Positions 5,368-12,503 of a DNA stretch of 18,058 bases are shown here, piece after piece. This DNA comes from JBOGZI01 sp050697275 (lineage in GTDB: Bacteria; Actinomycetota; Thermoleophilia; Solirubrobacterales; 70-9): NCBI GenBank assembly GCA_050697275.1, contig JBOGZI010000080.1, positions 1 to 18,058 of the forward strand, in the 5' to 3' direction. Both the position numbers and the translations under genes were made by a program. Under the pieces are notes generated by a model, which saw nothing but the letters and a program-made list of their open reading frames with translations, was not told the origin of the DNA and did no database searches. How positions within the stretch are numbered: the first letter of the stretch is position 1; every line of letters begins with the position of its first letter.

Positions 5368-6774
5368 ATGAGCGAGCGGACCGGCAGCGAGTCCCGGCCA
5401 GCCCGGGGGGAGTCCTTGCTCCTCGACGTGGAGTCGCTGGCCTACGGGGGCAAGGGGGTGGCGCGGCTGAACGGCTACGTCCTCTTCGTCTCCGGCGCCC
5501 TGCCCGGCGACCGGGTGAGGGCGGAGGTCACCAAGAGCAAGCGCGGCTACGCCGAGGCCCGCACGGTCGAGCTCGTCGAGGGCAGCCCCGACCGGGTGCC
5601 CGACCGCTGCGACCACGGTGGCGCGCCCTGTCCCGGGGCGCCCTGGCAGGGCCTCGCCTATCCCGAGCAGCTCCGGCACAAGCAGCTCCAGGTGCAGGAC
5701 TCGCTCACTCGCCTCGGCGGCCTCGAGGGGTTCGAGCTGGAGCCGATCGAGCCGGCGAGCGAGCAATGGCGCTACCGCAACAAGCTGGAGTACTCCTTCG
5801 GCGAGCGCGACGGCGAGCTGGTGCTCGGCTTCCACGCCCGGGGGCGCTGGGACGAGATCGTCGACGCCGAGGACTGCCTGCTCGCCTCGGAGCGCAACAA
5901 CGCGCGCCGCAACGAGCTCCGGGCCTGGGCCCGGGCGGAGGGGCTGCCGGCCTACGACCGCCGCAGCACCGACGGCGTGCTGCGAAACCTGGTGATCAGG
6001 GAGGGCCGGCGCACCGGGCAGCTGCAGAGCCGCCTGGTCACCTCGGCCGCCGAGATCCCCCGGCCGCCGGTCGACCTGCACACGATCGTCCGCGGACCCG
6101 GCTCCACCACCGAGGGTGAGACGGGCGCGCTCGGCGCCGAGGAGCTCGAGGAGGAGCTCTGCGGGCTGCGCTTCCGGATCTCGCACCGAGGCTTCTTCCA
6201 GACCAATACCGAGATGGCCGAGCGGCTCTACGGGATCGCCGCGGAGATGGCCGGCCTGACCGGGCGCGAGCGGGTCTTCGACCTCTTCTGCGGGATCGGC
6301 ACCCTCGGCCTCTCGCTGGCCGGCCGCGCCGGCGAGGTCTGGGGAATCGAGCTGGTCGGCGACGCCGTCGCCGACGCCGAGCAGAACGCCCGGCTGAACG
6401 GGATCGAGAACACCCGCTTCCGGGTGGGAGACGCCCGCAAGCAGATCCGGCCGCTGCTCGAGGAGGCGGGGCGGCCCGACCTGGTCGTCGTCGACCCTCC
6501 CCGCGCCGGGCTCTCGAAGAAGGTGGTCCGCCGCCTGATCGAGTGCGAGGCGCGGCGGATCGTCTACGTCTCCTGCAACCCGACCACCCTCGCCCCCAAC
6601 GCCGCCCAGCTCACCGAGGCCGGCTATAGGCTGCGCCGCGTGCGGCCGGTCGACATGTTCCCTCAGACGCCCCACATCGAGTGCGTGGCCATGTTCGAGC
6701 GGACAAGGGTTGCCAAGCCAACGGCGCCCCCACCCCGCACCCCCGGAGCCGAAGGCGAGGAGGTGGCGGGTTGA
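5368..6774 (+). CDS. rlmD: 23S rRNA (uracil-C5)-methyltransferase, RlmD/TrmA family
   Basis: Transfers a methyl group from SAM to C5 of a uracil, most likely in 23S rRNA. Residues 15-70 form a TRAM RNA-binding domain. QTN (278-280), the SAM-binding DLFCGIGTLGL (305-315), VDPPRAGL (375-382) and the nucleophile Cys 403 in SCNPTTLAPN complete the catalytic domain. The Fe-S region is unusual: Cys 81, Cys 88 and Cys 170 are present, but the third cysteine of the usual C-x5-C-x2-C is Ala 91 (CPGAPW). The C-terminal 21 or so residues (VAKPTAPPPRTPGAEGEEV...) are not family sequence and are encoded by copy A of the dispersed repeat. Which uracil is modified cannot be decided here. Confidence 0.9.
   Translation: MSERTGSESRPARGESLLLDVESLAYGGKGVARLNGYVLFVSGALPGDRVRAEVTKSKRGYAEARTVELVEGSPDRVPDRCDHGGAPCPGAPWQGLAYPEQLRHKQLQVQDSLTRLGGLEGFELEPIEPASEQWRYRNKLEYSFGERDGELVLGFHARGRWDEIVDAEDCLLASERNNARRNELRAWARAEGLPAYDRRSTDGVLRNLVIREGRRTGQLQSRLVTSAAEIPRPPVDLHTIVRGPGSTTEGETGALGAEELEEELCGLRFRISHRGFFQTNTEMAERLYGIAAEMAGLTGRERVFDLFCGIGTLGLSLAGRAGEVWGIELVGDAVADAEQNARLNGIENTRFRVGDARKQIRPLLEEAGRPDLVVVDPPRAGLSKKVVRRLIECEARRIVYVSCNPTTLAPNAAQLTEAGYRLRRVRPVDMFPQTPHIECVAMFERTRVAKPTAPPPRTPGAEGEEVAG
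6706..6774 (+). repeat. Dispersed boundary repeat, copy A
   Basis: Begins AGGGTTGCCAAGCC, continues with ACGGCGCCCC and a C-rich stretch, and ends GAGGAGGTGGCGGGTTGA. Copies B (7806-7905) and C (10527-10597, minus) share the same order. Here it forms the last codons and stop of the methyltransferase. Its 3' block appears again just downstream at 6779-6797 (GGAGGACGTGGCCGGCTGA), touching the start codon of the next gene. Confidence 0.5.
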
Positions 6775-6796
6775 CGTCGGAGGACGTGGCCGGCTG

Positions 6797-7582
6797 ATGA
6801 GGGGCTTCGGCGTCGCGGCGGGGCTCGACCCCGAGGTCGCCAGTCCCCTCGCCGGCCGCTGCCAGGAGCTCGGCTACTCATCGATGTGGTCTAACGACAT
6901 TCCCGGCGCCAAGGGCCTCGAGACGCTGGCGGAGTTCGCGAAGGGGGCCGCGCGGATCGAGCTCGGCGTCGCCGTGATCGCCCTCAACCGCCACAGCCCG
7001 GAGGAGATCCGCGCCGACGTGGAGCGCCTCGGGCTCGACCCCGAGCGGCTCTGGCTCGGGGTCGGGGTCGGGGCGGGCTTCACCGGGAAGCCGCTGACCA
7101 CGATGCGCGAGACCCTGCCCACCTTGCGCGAGGCGCTCCCTGGCATCCGGCTGGTGCTCGCCGCGATGGGCCCGCGGATGTGCGCCTTCGGGGGGGAGGC
7201 CTGGGACGGGGTCTTCTTCAACTGGATGACGCCGCGCTTCGCGGCGGAGGCGCGGAAGCATGTCGAGACTGGCGCGAAGGAGGCCGGGCGGGAAACGCCG
7301 CCGGTGTTCGGCTACGTGCGCACCGCAGTCGGCAACGAGGCCGAGGATCGGCTCGCCAAGGAGGAGTCGTTCTACCGCGACCTGGACAGGGGCTACCGGG
7401 ATCACTTCGCCCGGCTGGGCGAGCCCGAGGGCACCGTGGGGGTGGCCGCCGAGAACGCCGGCGAGGCCCAGTCCGCGCTCAGCGAGTACCGGGCCCTGGA
7501 CACGGTCGTGGTCAGGGCGCTGGCCAGCGCCACCATCGAGGACATGAGCGCGCTCGCCGAGGCCGCGGCCCCGGGCGTCTGA
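6797..7582 (+). CDS. Luciferase-like (LLM class) flavin- or F420-dependent oxidoreductase
   Basis: 261 residues with the TIM-barrel pattern of the bacterial luciferase-like superfamily: N-terminal GFGVAAGL, strand LGYSSMWSND (about 31-40), RIELGVAVIAL with the following NRHSPEEI, and LWLGVGVGAG. The family uses reduced FMN or coenzyme F420; the cofactor cannot be decided from sequence, though F420 is common in Actinomycetota. Slightly shorter than the usual 280-340. ATG 6797 is chosen because it gives the conserved N-terminus; GGAGGA lies 13 nt upstream, rather far. It starts 22 bp after the methyltransferase on the same strand and is probably co-transcribed. Substrate unknown. Confidence 0.85.
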   Translation: MRGFGVAAGLDPEVASPLAGRCQELGYSSMWSNDIPGAKGLETLAEFAKGAARIELGVAVIALNRHSPEEIRADVERLGLDPERLWLGVGVGAGFTGKPLTTMRETLPTLREALPGIRLVLAAMGPRMCAFGGEAWDGVFFNWMTPRFAAEARKHVETGAKEAGRETPPVFGYVRTAVGNEAEDRLAKEESFYRDLDRGYRDHFARLGEPEGTVGVAAENAGEAQSALSEYRALDTVVVRALASATIEDMSALAEAAAPGV

Positions 7583-7593
7583 CCGCGCGCCGC

Positions 7594-7785
7594 CTAGCCC
7601 GCGGACTCCGCCTCGTCCTCGTCCTCGTCCAGCGGGAGCACCTCGTTGGCGCAGGTCGCGCAGAGGACCTGGCCCGTCCGGGTCCCCTCGGTGAGCGCGG
7701 TCTCCTTCTCGGCCTCGGTCAGCTTCGCGCCGCAGTTCTGGCAGCGGTCGGGCAGCTGCTCGATTGTGCGCTCCTCGAGCTCCAT
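7594..7785 (-). CDS. 63-residue zinc-ribbon protein
   Basis: Two CxxC knuckles, CQNC (15-18) and CATC (42-45), would bind one zinc. The C-terminus is a strongly acidic tail (DEDEDEAES). Short zinc ribbons of this type often act as small nucleic-acid or protein-binding adaptors; no specific role can be assigned. ATG 7785 is preceded by TAGGAT with 8 nt between, so the message may be leaderless or have a one- or two-base leader. It converges with the luciferase-like gene (11 bp between stops). Confidence 0.75.
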   Translation of the reverse strand: MELEERTIEQLPDRCQNCGAKLTEAEKETALTEGTRTGQVLCATCANEVLPLDEDEDEAESAG

Positions 7786-7793
7786 GGAAATAG

Positions 7794-7799
7794 ATCCTA
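7794..7799 (-). promoter_or_regulatory. -10 box of the zinc-ribbon gene
   Basis: TAGGAT on minus (7799-7794), a TANNNT box, 8 nt before the ATG at 7785. Lies just outside copy B of the dispersed repeat. Confidence 0.35.
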
Positions 7800-7805
7800 G
7801 GGATC

Positions 7806-7905
7806 AGGGTTGCCCAGCCGTCTGCGCCCCAACCCCGGCACCCCCGATATGCAAGGGCGCTCCGATTGCAGCGACCGTGTTCTGACGGAGGAGGTGGCCG
7901 GTTGA
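7806..7905 (+). repeat. Dispersed boundary repeat, copy B
   Basis: Begins AGGGTTGCCCAGCC, continues TGCGCCCCAACCCCGGCACC and ends GGAGGAGGTGGCCGGTTGA, matching copy A. The middle contains GATATGCAAGGGCGC, which resembles GATATGC...TAGGGCGC on plus in copy C, so this copy also holds an inverted segment. It fills the 120-bp gap between the UDG-like gene and the zinc-ribbon gene. Confidence 0.5.
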
Positions 7906-8562
7906 TCAGTACGGCGGCAGCCGGTCGTACCACTCCCCGAGCACCCGGAACGAGCTCCAGAAGTCCTGCTTGGCGCTGTCGGTGTCGAGCGAGTCGTCGA
8001 TGTCGGGGACGTAGAGCGCGTCGGTCGTCGGCGTCAACCGCTGCACCACACCCTCGCTCGGCTCGATCGTCTCGGCGAGCGGCAGATCGAGCTGGTTGAG
8101 CAGCTCCAGCGCCTCGGCGCCCATCACCACCACGATCCGCGGCCCTACGACCGCGATCTCCTCGGCGACCCGAGCCATGCACGCCTCCGATGCGTGGCCC
8201 GGATCGGTCAGCGGGCACTTGACGCAGAGCGTGCCGAAGACCACGATCGGATCGATCCCGAGCCGCTTGAAGCTCTTCATCAGCGCGTTGCCGGCGCGAC
8301 CGTAGAAGGCGACGCCCTCCTCGATCTCCGCGGACGTCGCCGCGTGCTTGAGCATGAAGATGTCGGCCTGGGGGTGCCCCGACCCCTGCACCGGCATCAC
8401 GTTGCCGCGCGGGCAGTCCTGGCAGGCGGCCAGGTCCCTGCCGAGGTCGTTGAGCTCGCGGATCGCGCGCTCCAGGTACTTCTCGCGGATCTCGTCGTCC
8501 GTCGCTGATGACACGGCTCCCTGCCTCTTCTCCGAGCCCGGCCGCGCCCCTTGCGCGTGCAT
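7906..8562 (-). CDS. Uracil-DNA-glycosylase-superfamily Fe-S protein with altered active site
   Basis: 218 residues with the layout of family 4 (Fe-S) uracil-DNA glycosylases: Cys 47 and Cys 50 (CQDC), then a GSGHPQADI strand, VAFYGRAGNAL (84-94), GTLCVKCPL with Cys 113 and Cys 116, Cys 128, and RIVVVMGAEALELL. However, the usual first catalytic motif (GE-x-PG) is replaced by LKHAATSAEIEEG (71-83), and the C-terminal HPS-type motif by VPDIDDSL. It may have another base specificity or be a non-catalytic relative. ATG 8562 shares its A with the TGA of the upstream glycosyltransferase-PHP gene (TGATG), indicating coupling; GTG 8514 is an alternative start that still keeps the whole domain. Confidence 0.75.
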   Translation of the reverse strand: MHAQGARPGSEKRQGAVSSATDDEIREKYLERAIRELNDLGRDLAACQDCPRGNVMPVQGSGHPQADIFMLKHAATSAEIEEGVAFYGRAGNALMKSFKRLGIDPIVVFGTLCVKCPLTDPGHASEACMARVAEEIAVVGPRIVVVMGAEALELLNQLDLPLAETIEPSEGVVQRLTPTTDALYVPDIDDSLDTDSAKQDFWSSFRVLGEWYDRLPPY

Positions 8563-10496
8563 CAACTCTTGCCCGGCGTGCGACGGCGGCTGCGACCCGT
8601 CCCGCCGTCGCGGTTGGCCAGGGAGCGGCCTCCCCGCCCGCCGCTCGTCTGCAGGAACTTCAGCGCCTGGACGTAGACGAGGTTCTTGTGCTTGCGGACG
8701 ATGTCAGCCTGGCGCATCGACTCGAGGAACTCCTCGGGCCCCTCGAAGTCGTGCAGCCTGACCTTGACGCTGCCGAGGCCCTGCACGACGTGACTGTCGG
8801 AGCCGGCCCCGGGGACGATCGCGTACTTGCGGGCGAAGCGGACGGCCTCCTCGTTGAAGGCGGAGAAGGCGATCCGGGGGTTGAAGACCTCGAGGATGTC
8901 GATCTCCTCCACCACCTTGAGCAGGTGCTCGTAGTCCGGGACCGAGTGCAGCCGGTCGAAGGGATGGGGCACGTAGACGAGGCCCCCCTGCCGGCGGATC
9001 TCGGCGATCGTCTCGGCCATCGACATCCCCCGCTCGATCTTCTCCTCCAGGAAGAGCCCGATCACCTCCCCCTCGGTGGCCGTCTTCACCTCCTCGGCGA
9101 CGATCACCTTGATCCCGCCGGCCCGCTCGGCGGCCTCGCGGGCCTCCAGGGCGCCGGAGACCTCGTTGTGGTCGGTGATCGCGATCGCGTCGAGCCCGCG
9201 GGCCTTCGCCGTGGTCAGCAGCTGCTCGACCGGGGTGGCGCAGTCCGGAGAGTGATCGGTGTGCATGTGAAGGTCGACGTGGACGTGCCGGCGTGAGCTG
9301 AGCCGCTTGCGCAGCTCCGGGTTGCCGCGCGGGTCGTGGCGCCGCGCCACCACCCTGCGGTAGACCGCCTCCAGGTCGTCGGCAACCTCCGACCAGCTGC
9401 GGCCCTCGCCCCCGCTGCGCCGCCGCTCCCGAAGCTCCCCGCGGAGGGCGGGCCCGGCGCAGAGGCGGGCGATCTGCGCCGTCAGGGTCTGGGCGTCGCC
9501 GATCGGGAAGAGCAGCCCCCGCTCGCCGTCGCCGACCAGCTCCCGGTAGAGCTCCAGGTCGGAGACGACGGGCACCGCACCCGCGGCGAGGGCCTTGCGG
9601 ATCAGGCCCGGGGCCGTCCGCACCCCCCCGGAGGCGAGGCAGACGAGGTCGGCGCCCGCGATGAACTCGATCGGCTCGCCGTCCCGGGGGCGCACCACGC
9701 GCAGGCGCTCGCGCAGCCTGCGGCTCACCCTGGCCAGGGGGTCGGTCGGCCCGTCGAACCAGATCACCCCCTCCCAGTCGAGGTCGTCGGGGAGCCGGCG
9801 CAGGGCGCGCAGGAAGAGGCGCAGGGCCCCCCGCTCCTCCTCGGCGCAGTGGACGATCCTGAGGCGGCCCTCCGGCGGCGGCGGCAGCGCCGGCTCGGCC
9901 ACGTCCGCGCCCGGTCTGACCAGGTCGTAGGAGCCCGGGAAGAAGCGCTCCAGCAGCGCGCCGGTCGCCTCGTTGCTGGCCGTCCGCTCGTCGATCCGCC
10001 CGAAGAAGACCTCGACGAGCGGCCGCGCCACCTGGGTCGAGAGCACCCGCTCGGCGGGCTCGTGAAAACTGGCCACGTTGAGCGACAGCGAGTGGCGCAG
10101 CGCGGCCGAGCCGGTGCTCGGGGCGAAGGGCTCGTGGACGTGCACCAGATCGAGCGGCACGGAGCCGAGCAGCGCTTCGAGCATGCGGCTGACGTCGAGC
10201 GGGATCGGGGCGGGACGACGGCGCGGGCCGCTCGGCAGCGGGATGCTCTGGCCGATCGCGAGGACACGGGGGTTCTCGCCCCTGAGCAGCGCGCGGGGCT
10301 CGTCGGCGGCGGCGCGAATCGCCTTCCGCGACTCGCGCACCGCGGTCCGCGACTCCGACGGCGCCACGATCAGAACCCGGTGCCCGCGGCTCGCGAGCTC
10401 CTCAGAGCTGCGCGAGACGAACTCGTCTATCTCGTGCCGCGACCCCCAGCGGACCGGGCTGACCTGGGCGATAGTCAGGGGCTGCGGGGCGGGCAC
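8562..10496 (-). CDS. Glycosyltransferase (GT4-like) fused to PHP phosphoesterase domain
   Basis: 644 residues. Residues 1 to about 395 look like a GT-B glycosyltransferase of GT4 type: the N-terminal donor/acceptor half (IAQVSPVRWGS, LDLVHVHEPFAPSTGS) and a C-terminal half with IEFIAGADLVCLAS and AAGAVPVVSDLELYRELVGD. Residues 405-610 form a PHP domain with its metal ligands: HMH (410-412), TDHNE (441-445), Glu 468, HPFDR (511-515), EVFN (536-539) and SDSH (566-569). PHP domains are phosphoesterases, so the fusion could remove a phosphate or cleave a phosphodiester linked to the sugar acceptor. The Arg/Gly-rich C-terminal 30 residues look disordered. GTG 10496 has no Shine-Dalgarno, but TATCCT lies 6 nt upstream. 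It is located after ino1 and coupled to the UDG-like gene. Exact substrates unknown. Confidence 0.85.
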   Translation of the reverse strand: MPAPQPLTIAQVSPVRWGSRHEIDEFVSRSSEELASRGHRVLIVAPSESRTAVRESRKAIRAAADEPRALLRGENPRVLAIGQSIPLPSGPRRRPAPIPLDVSRMLEALLGSVPLDLVHVHEPFAPSTGSAALRHSLSLNVASFHEPAERVLSTQVARPLVEVFFGRIDERTASNEATGALLERFFPGSYDLVRPGADVAEPALPPPPEGRLRIVHCAEEERGALRLFLRALRRLPDDLDWEGVIWFDGPTDPLARVSRRLRERLRVVRPRDGEPIEFIAGADLVCLASGGVRTAPGLIRKALAAGAVPVVSDLELYRELVGDGERGLLFPIGDAQTLTAQIARLCAGPALRGELRERRRSGGEGRSWSEVADDLEAVYRRVVARRHDPRGNPELRKRLSSRRHVHVDLHMHTDHSPDCATPVEQLLTTAKARGLDAIAITDHNEVSGALEAREAAERAGGIKVIVAEEVKTATEGEVIGLFLEEKIERGMSMAETIAEIRRQGGLVYVPHPFDRLHSVPDYEHLLKVVEEIDILEVFNPRIAFSAFNEEAVRFARKYAIVPGAGSDSHVVQGLGSVKVRLHDFEGPEEFLESMRQADIVRKHKNLVYVQALKFLQTSGGRGGRSLANRDGGTGRSRRRTPGKS

Positions 10497-10502
10497 GCTC
10501 GC

Positions 10503-10508
10503 AGGATA
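10503..10508 (-). promoter_or_regulatory. -10 box of the glycosyltransferase-PHP gene, leaderless arrangement
   Basis: TATCCT on minus (10508-10503) is exactly 6 nt before GTG 10496. The same hexamer and spacing precede the endonuclease III gene at 16607-16618. Confidence 0.45.
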
Positions 10509-10526
10509 GGCGCCACGGCTTCGCCA

Positions 10527-10597
10527 TCACCGCCCATCTCCTCGGGCTTCGCCCTGCGGGGATATGCGGCTAGGGCGCCGGTGCCTTGGCAACCCTG
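10527..10597 (-). repeat. Dispersed boundary repeat, copy C
   Basis: Read on minus: AGGGTTGCCAAGGCACCGG, then CGCCCTAGCCGCATATCCCC, a GGGC-GAA-GCCC hairpin, and GAGGAGATGGGCGGTGA. The order matches copies A and B. It lies between the end of ino1 and the start of the glycosyltransferase-PHP gene; the hairpin could end or protect the ino1 transcript. Confidence 0.5.
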
Positions 10598-10610
10598 AGC
10601 CGTTCTCGCG

Positions 10611-11774
10611 TCAGGCCTTCGCCTTCTGCCGCTCGGTCACGCCGCGCTGCCTGGCGTACTTGGCGATGAACTCCTCGGTCATCTCGCGGGCGACCGGATC
10701 GGGACGCTGGGTGTGCGGCGACTTCATCAGGTAGCTCGAGGGGCCGTCGAGCTCTCCGGCGACCCCGTGATTCAGCGCCAGCTTGATGATCCTGACCGCG
10801 TCGATCACGATCCCGGCCGAGTTGGGGGAGTCCCAGACCTCGAGCTTCAGCTCGACGTTGAGTGGGACGTCCCCGAACGCCTTGCCCTCGACCCGGATGT
10901 GCGCCCACTTGCGGTCGGTGAGCCACGGCACGTAGTCCGAGGGACCGATGTAGACGTCGTCGGCGGGCAGCTCGTGGTCCATGATCGAGGTGACCGCGTT
11001 GGTCTTCGAGATCTTCTTCGACTCGAGCCGCTCGCGCTCGAGCATGTTGTAGAAGTCCATGTTGCCGCCGACGTTGAGCTGGCTGGTCCGCTCCATCCGC
11101 ACACCGCGGTCGGCGAACAGGCGGGCCAGCTGGCGGTGGACGATCGTCGCGCCGACCTGGGACTTGATGTCGTCGCCGATGATCGGCAGCCCGGCCTCCG
11201 TGAAGCGCCGGTTCCAGTAGTCCTCGCGGGCGATGAACACCGGCAGGCAGTTGACGAAGCCAACGCCGGCGGCAAGCGCCTGCTCGACGTACCACTTGGT
11301 GGCCTGCTCCGACCCGACCGGCAGGTAGCAGACCAGGACGTCTGTCTGCGTGTCCTGCAGGATGCCGACGATGTCGGCGGTCTCGCCGGGAGCCTTGGTG
11401 ATCTTCTCGCTCAGGTACTTGCCGAGGCCGTCATGGGTCATGCCCCGGTGCACCTTCACCCCGAGCTCGGGGACCTCGGAGAACTTGATCGTGTTGTTCT
11501 GCCCGGCGAAGATCGCCTCGGAGAGGTCCTTGCCGACCTTCTCAGCGTCGATGTCGAAGGCGGCGGTGAACTCGATGTCGCGCACGTGATAGCCGCCCAG
11601 ATCCACGTGCATCAGGCCAGGGACCTGCTCGGCGGGATCGGCGTCCTTGTAGTACTCGACACCCTGCACGAAAGAGCTCGCGCAGTTGCCGACGCCGACG
11701 ATCGCGACCCGGACCTTCTCGTCCTGGCCACCGTCGCGGCGGGCGCCGTTGGCCCTTCCATTGACGGTGCTCAT
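10611..11774 (-). CDS. ino1: myo-Inositol-1-phosphate (D-myo-inositol-3-phosphate) synthase
   Basis: Isomerises glucose-6-phosphate to inositol-3-phosphate using NAD, the committed step of inositol synthesis, in the cytosol. 387 residues, the length of the mycobacterial/archaeal type rather than the longer eukaryotic one. The NAD-binding loop is VGVGNCASSF (26-35); later signatures include NCLPVFIA, GDDIKSQVGAT, TSQLNVGGNMDF, SKTNAVTS and LKLEVWDSPNSAG, characteristic of the family core. ATG 11774 has AGGAGG 11 nt upstream. It lies 81 bp after the CDP-alcohol phosphatidyltransferase that probably consumes its product, as expected for phosphatidylinositol synthesis. A LacI-type palindrome lies in that gap. 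Confidence 0.95.
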   Translation of the reverse strand: MSTVNGRANGARRDGGQDEKVRVAIVGVGNCASSFVQGVEYYKDADPAEQVPGLMHVDLGGYHVRDIEFTAAFDIDAEKVGKDLSEAIFAGQNNTIKFSEVPELGVKVHRGMTHDGLGKYLSEKITKAPGETADIVGILQDTQTDVLVCYLPVGSEQATKWYVEQALAAGVGFVNCLPVFIAREDYWNRRFTEAGLPIIGDDIKSQVGATIVHRQLARLFADRGVRMERTSQLNVGGNMDFYNMLERERLESKKISKTNAVTSIMDHELPADDVYIGPSDYVPWLTDRKWAHIRVEGKAFGDVPLNVELKLEVWDSPNSAGIVIDAVRIIKLALNHGVAGELDGPSSYLMKSPHTQRPDPVAREMTEEFIAKYARQRGVTERQKAKA

Positions 11775-11811
11775 GCCTGAAGAATCCTCCTAGCTGCGAA
11801 GTCTGTGGCTT

Positions 11812-11825
11812 GAAACCGCGGTTGC
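11812..11825. promoter_or_regulatory. Palindrome upstream of ino1, candidate LacI-type operator
   Basis: GAAACCGCGGTTGC contains a perfect 10-bp palindrome, AACCGCGGTT (11814-11823), with an additional matching G/C pair outside. A central CG with AACC/GGTT half-sites is typical of LacI-family operators. In Corynebacterium the LacI-type regulator IpsA controls ino1; a similar control here is an inference. Confidence 0.35.
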
Positions 11826-11855
11826 GGGGGGAACCACACTCGCGGAGCGCCCGGG

Positions 11856-12503
11856 TTACACATCCTCGGCCCCCGCAGGCGCAATCGGGGGGCTGGCCTC
11901 GGTCGCTCTGAGCGCGTTGCGAACGTGCCAGACGCGTTGCACCACCGTCAGGGCGGTGAGCCCGGCCATCAGGTAGATCGCCGGGGCAAGGAGCTCGATG
12001 TCGAAGATACCCGCTCCCTTCGCGAAGACGAGACCGACCGACAGTATGACTACCCGGACGGGGCGCGTCGCCAACCCCACCTTGCACTCGACGCCCAGGG
12101 CCTCGGCCCTCGCCCGCGTGTAGGAGACCATCAGGGAGCCGAGCACGACGACCACGCAGATCGCCGCGGGGAACTCCTCGCCGCCCTCGGCGAACCGGTA
12201 GGCGACCGCGGTGAGCACGATGCCCTCCTCGACGCGGTCGAGCGTGGAGTCGAGAAAGGCGCCGAACAGGGTCCCCTTGCCCGAGATCCTCGCGTAGCGC
12301 CCGTCCAGGGTGTCCATCACCGAGCCGGCGATGAAGGCGGCCCCGCCGAGGAAGTAGTACCCCTGCCAGACCAGGACGGCGGCGGCCAGGTTGCCCGCCA
12401 GCCCGGCCATCGAGATCGCGTTCGGCGTCAGCCGGGATTCGATCAAGGCGTTGCGCACGGCGGCTGAGAGCTCGCCGCGCTCGCCCCGCTGGCGATCGCT
12501 CAT
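11856..12503 (-). CDS. pgsA: CDP-alcohol phosphatidyltransferase, probable phosphatidylinositol-phosphate synthase
   Basis: An integral membrane enzyme that transfers phosphatidyl from CDP-diacylglycerol to an alcohol. The complete signature D-x2-DG-x2-AR-x8-G-x3-D-x3-D runs from Asp 64 to Asp 89. Residues 30-62 and several stretches in 95-195 are hydrophobic, matching the usual six helices. SYTRARAEALG and the following Arg-rich GLATRPVRV resemble actinobacterial PI-phosphate synthases, which use inositol-3-phosphate; ino1 immediately downstream supports this over phosphatidylglycerophosphate synthase. 215 residues is normal. ATG 12503 overlaps the stop of the upstream PAP2 gene by 4 nt (ATGA), so translation is probably coupled. 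Confidence 0.85.
   Translation of the reverse strand: MSDRQRGERGELSAAVRNALIESRLTPNAISMAGLAGNLAAAVLVWQGYYFLGGAAFIAGSVMDTLDGRYARISGKGTLFGAFLDSTLDRVEEGIVLTAVAYRFAEGGEEFPAAICVVVVLGSLMVSYTRARAEALGVECKVGLATRPVRVVILSVGLVFAKGAGIFDIELLAPAIYLMAGLTALTVVQRVWHVRNALRATEASPPIAPAGAEDV

Noticed and set aside
5029..6675. Long open frame on minus (548 codons) across the methyltransferase gene
   Set aside because: The plus strand encodes a clear RlmD-type enzyme; the minus frame is low-complexity Gly/Arg/Leu sequence and overlaps the peptidase start out of frame.
6710..6796. Earlier start of the luciferase-like gene
   Set aside because: These codons lie inside the methyltransferase C-terminus and the dispersed repeat, and encode Arg/Pro-rich sequence not seen in the family.
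6878..8218. Long open frame on minus across the luciferase-like, zinc-ribbon and UDG-like genes
   Set aside because: Composition is repetitive Arg/Gly/Ala and it conflicts with three genes that have clear motifs.
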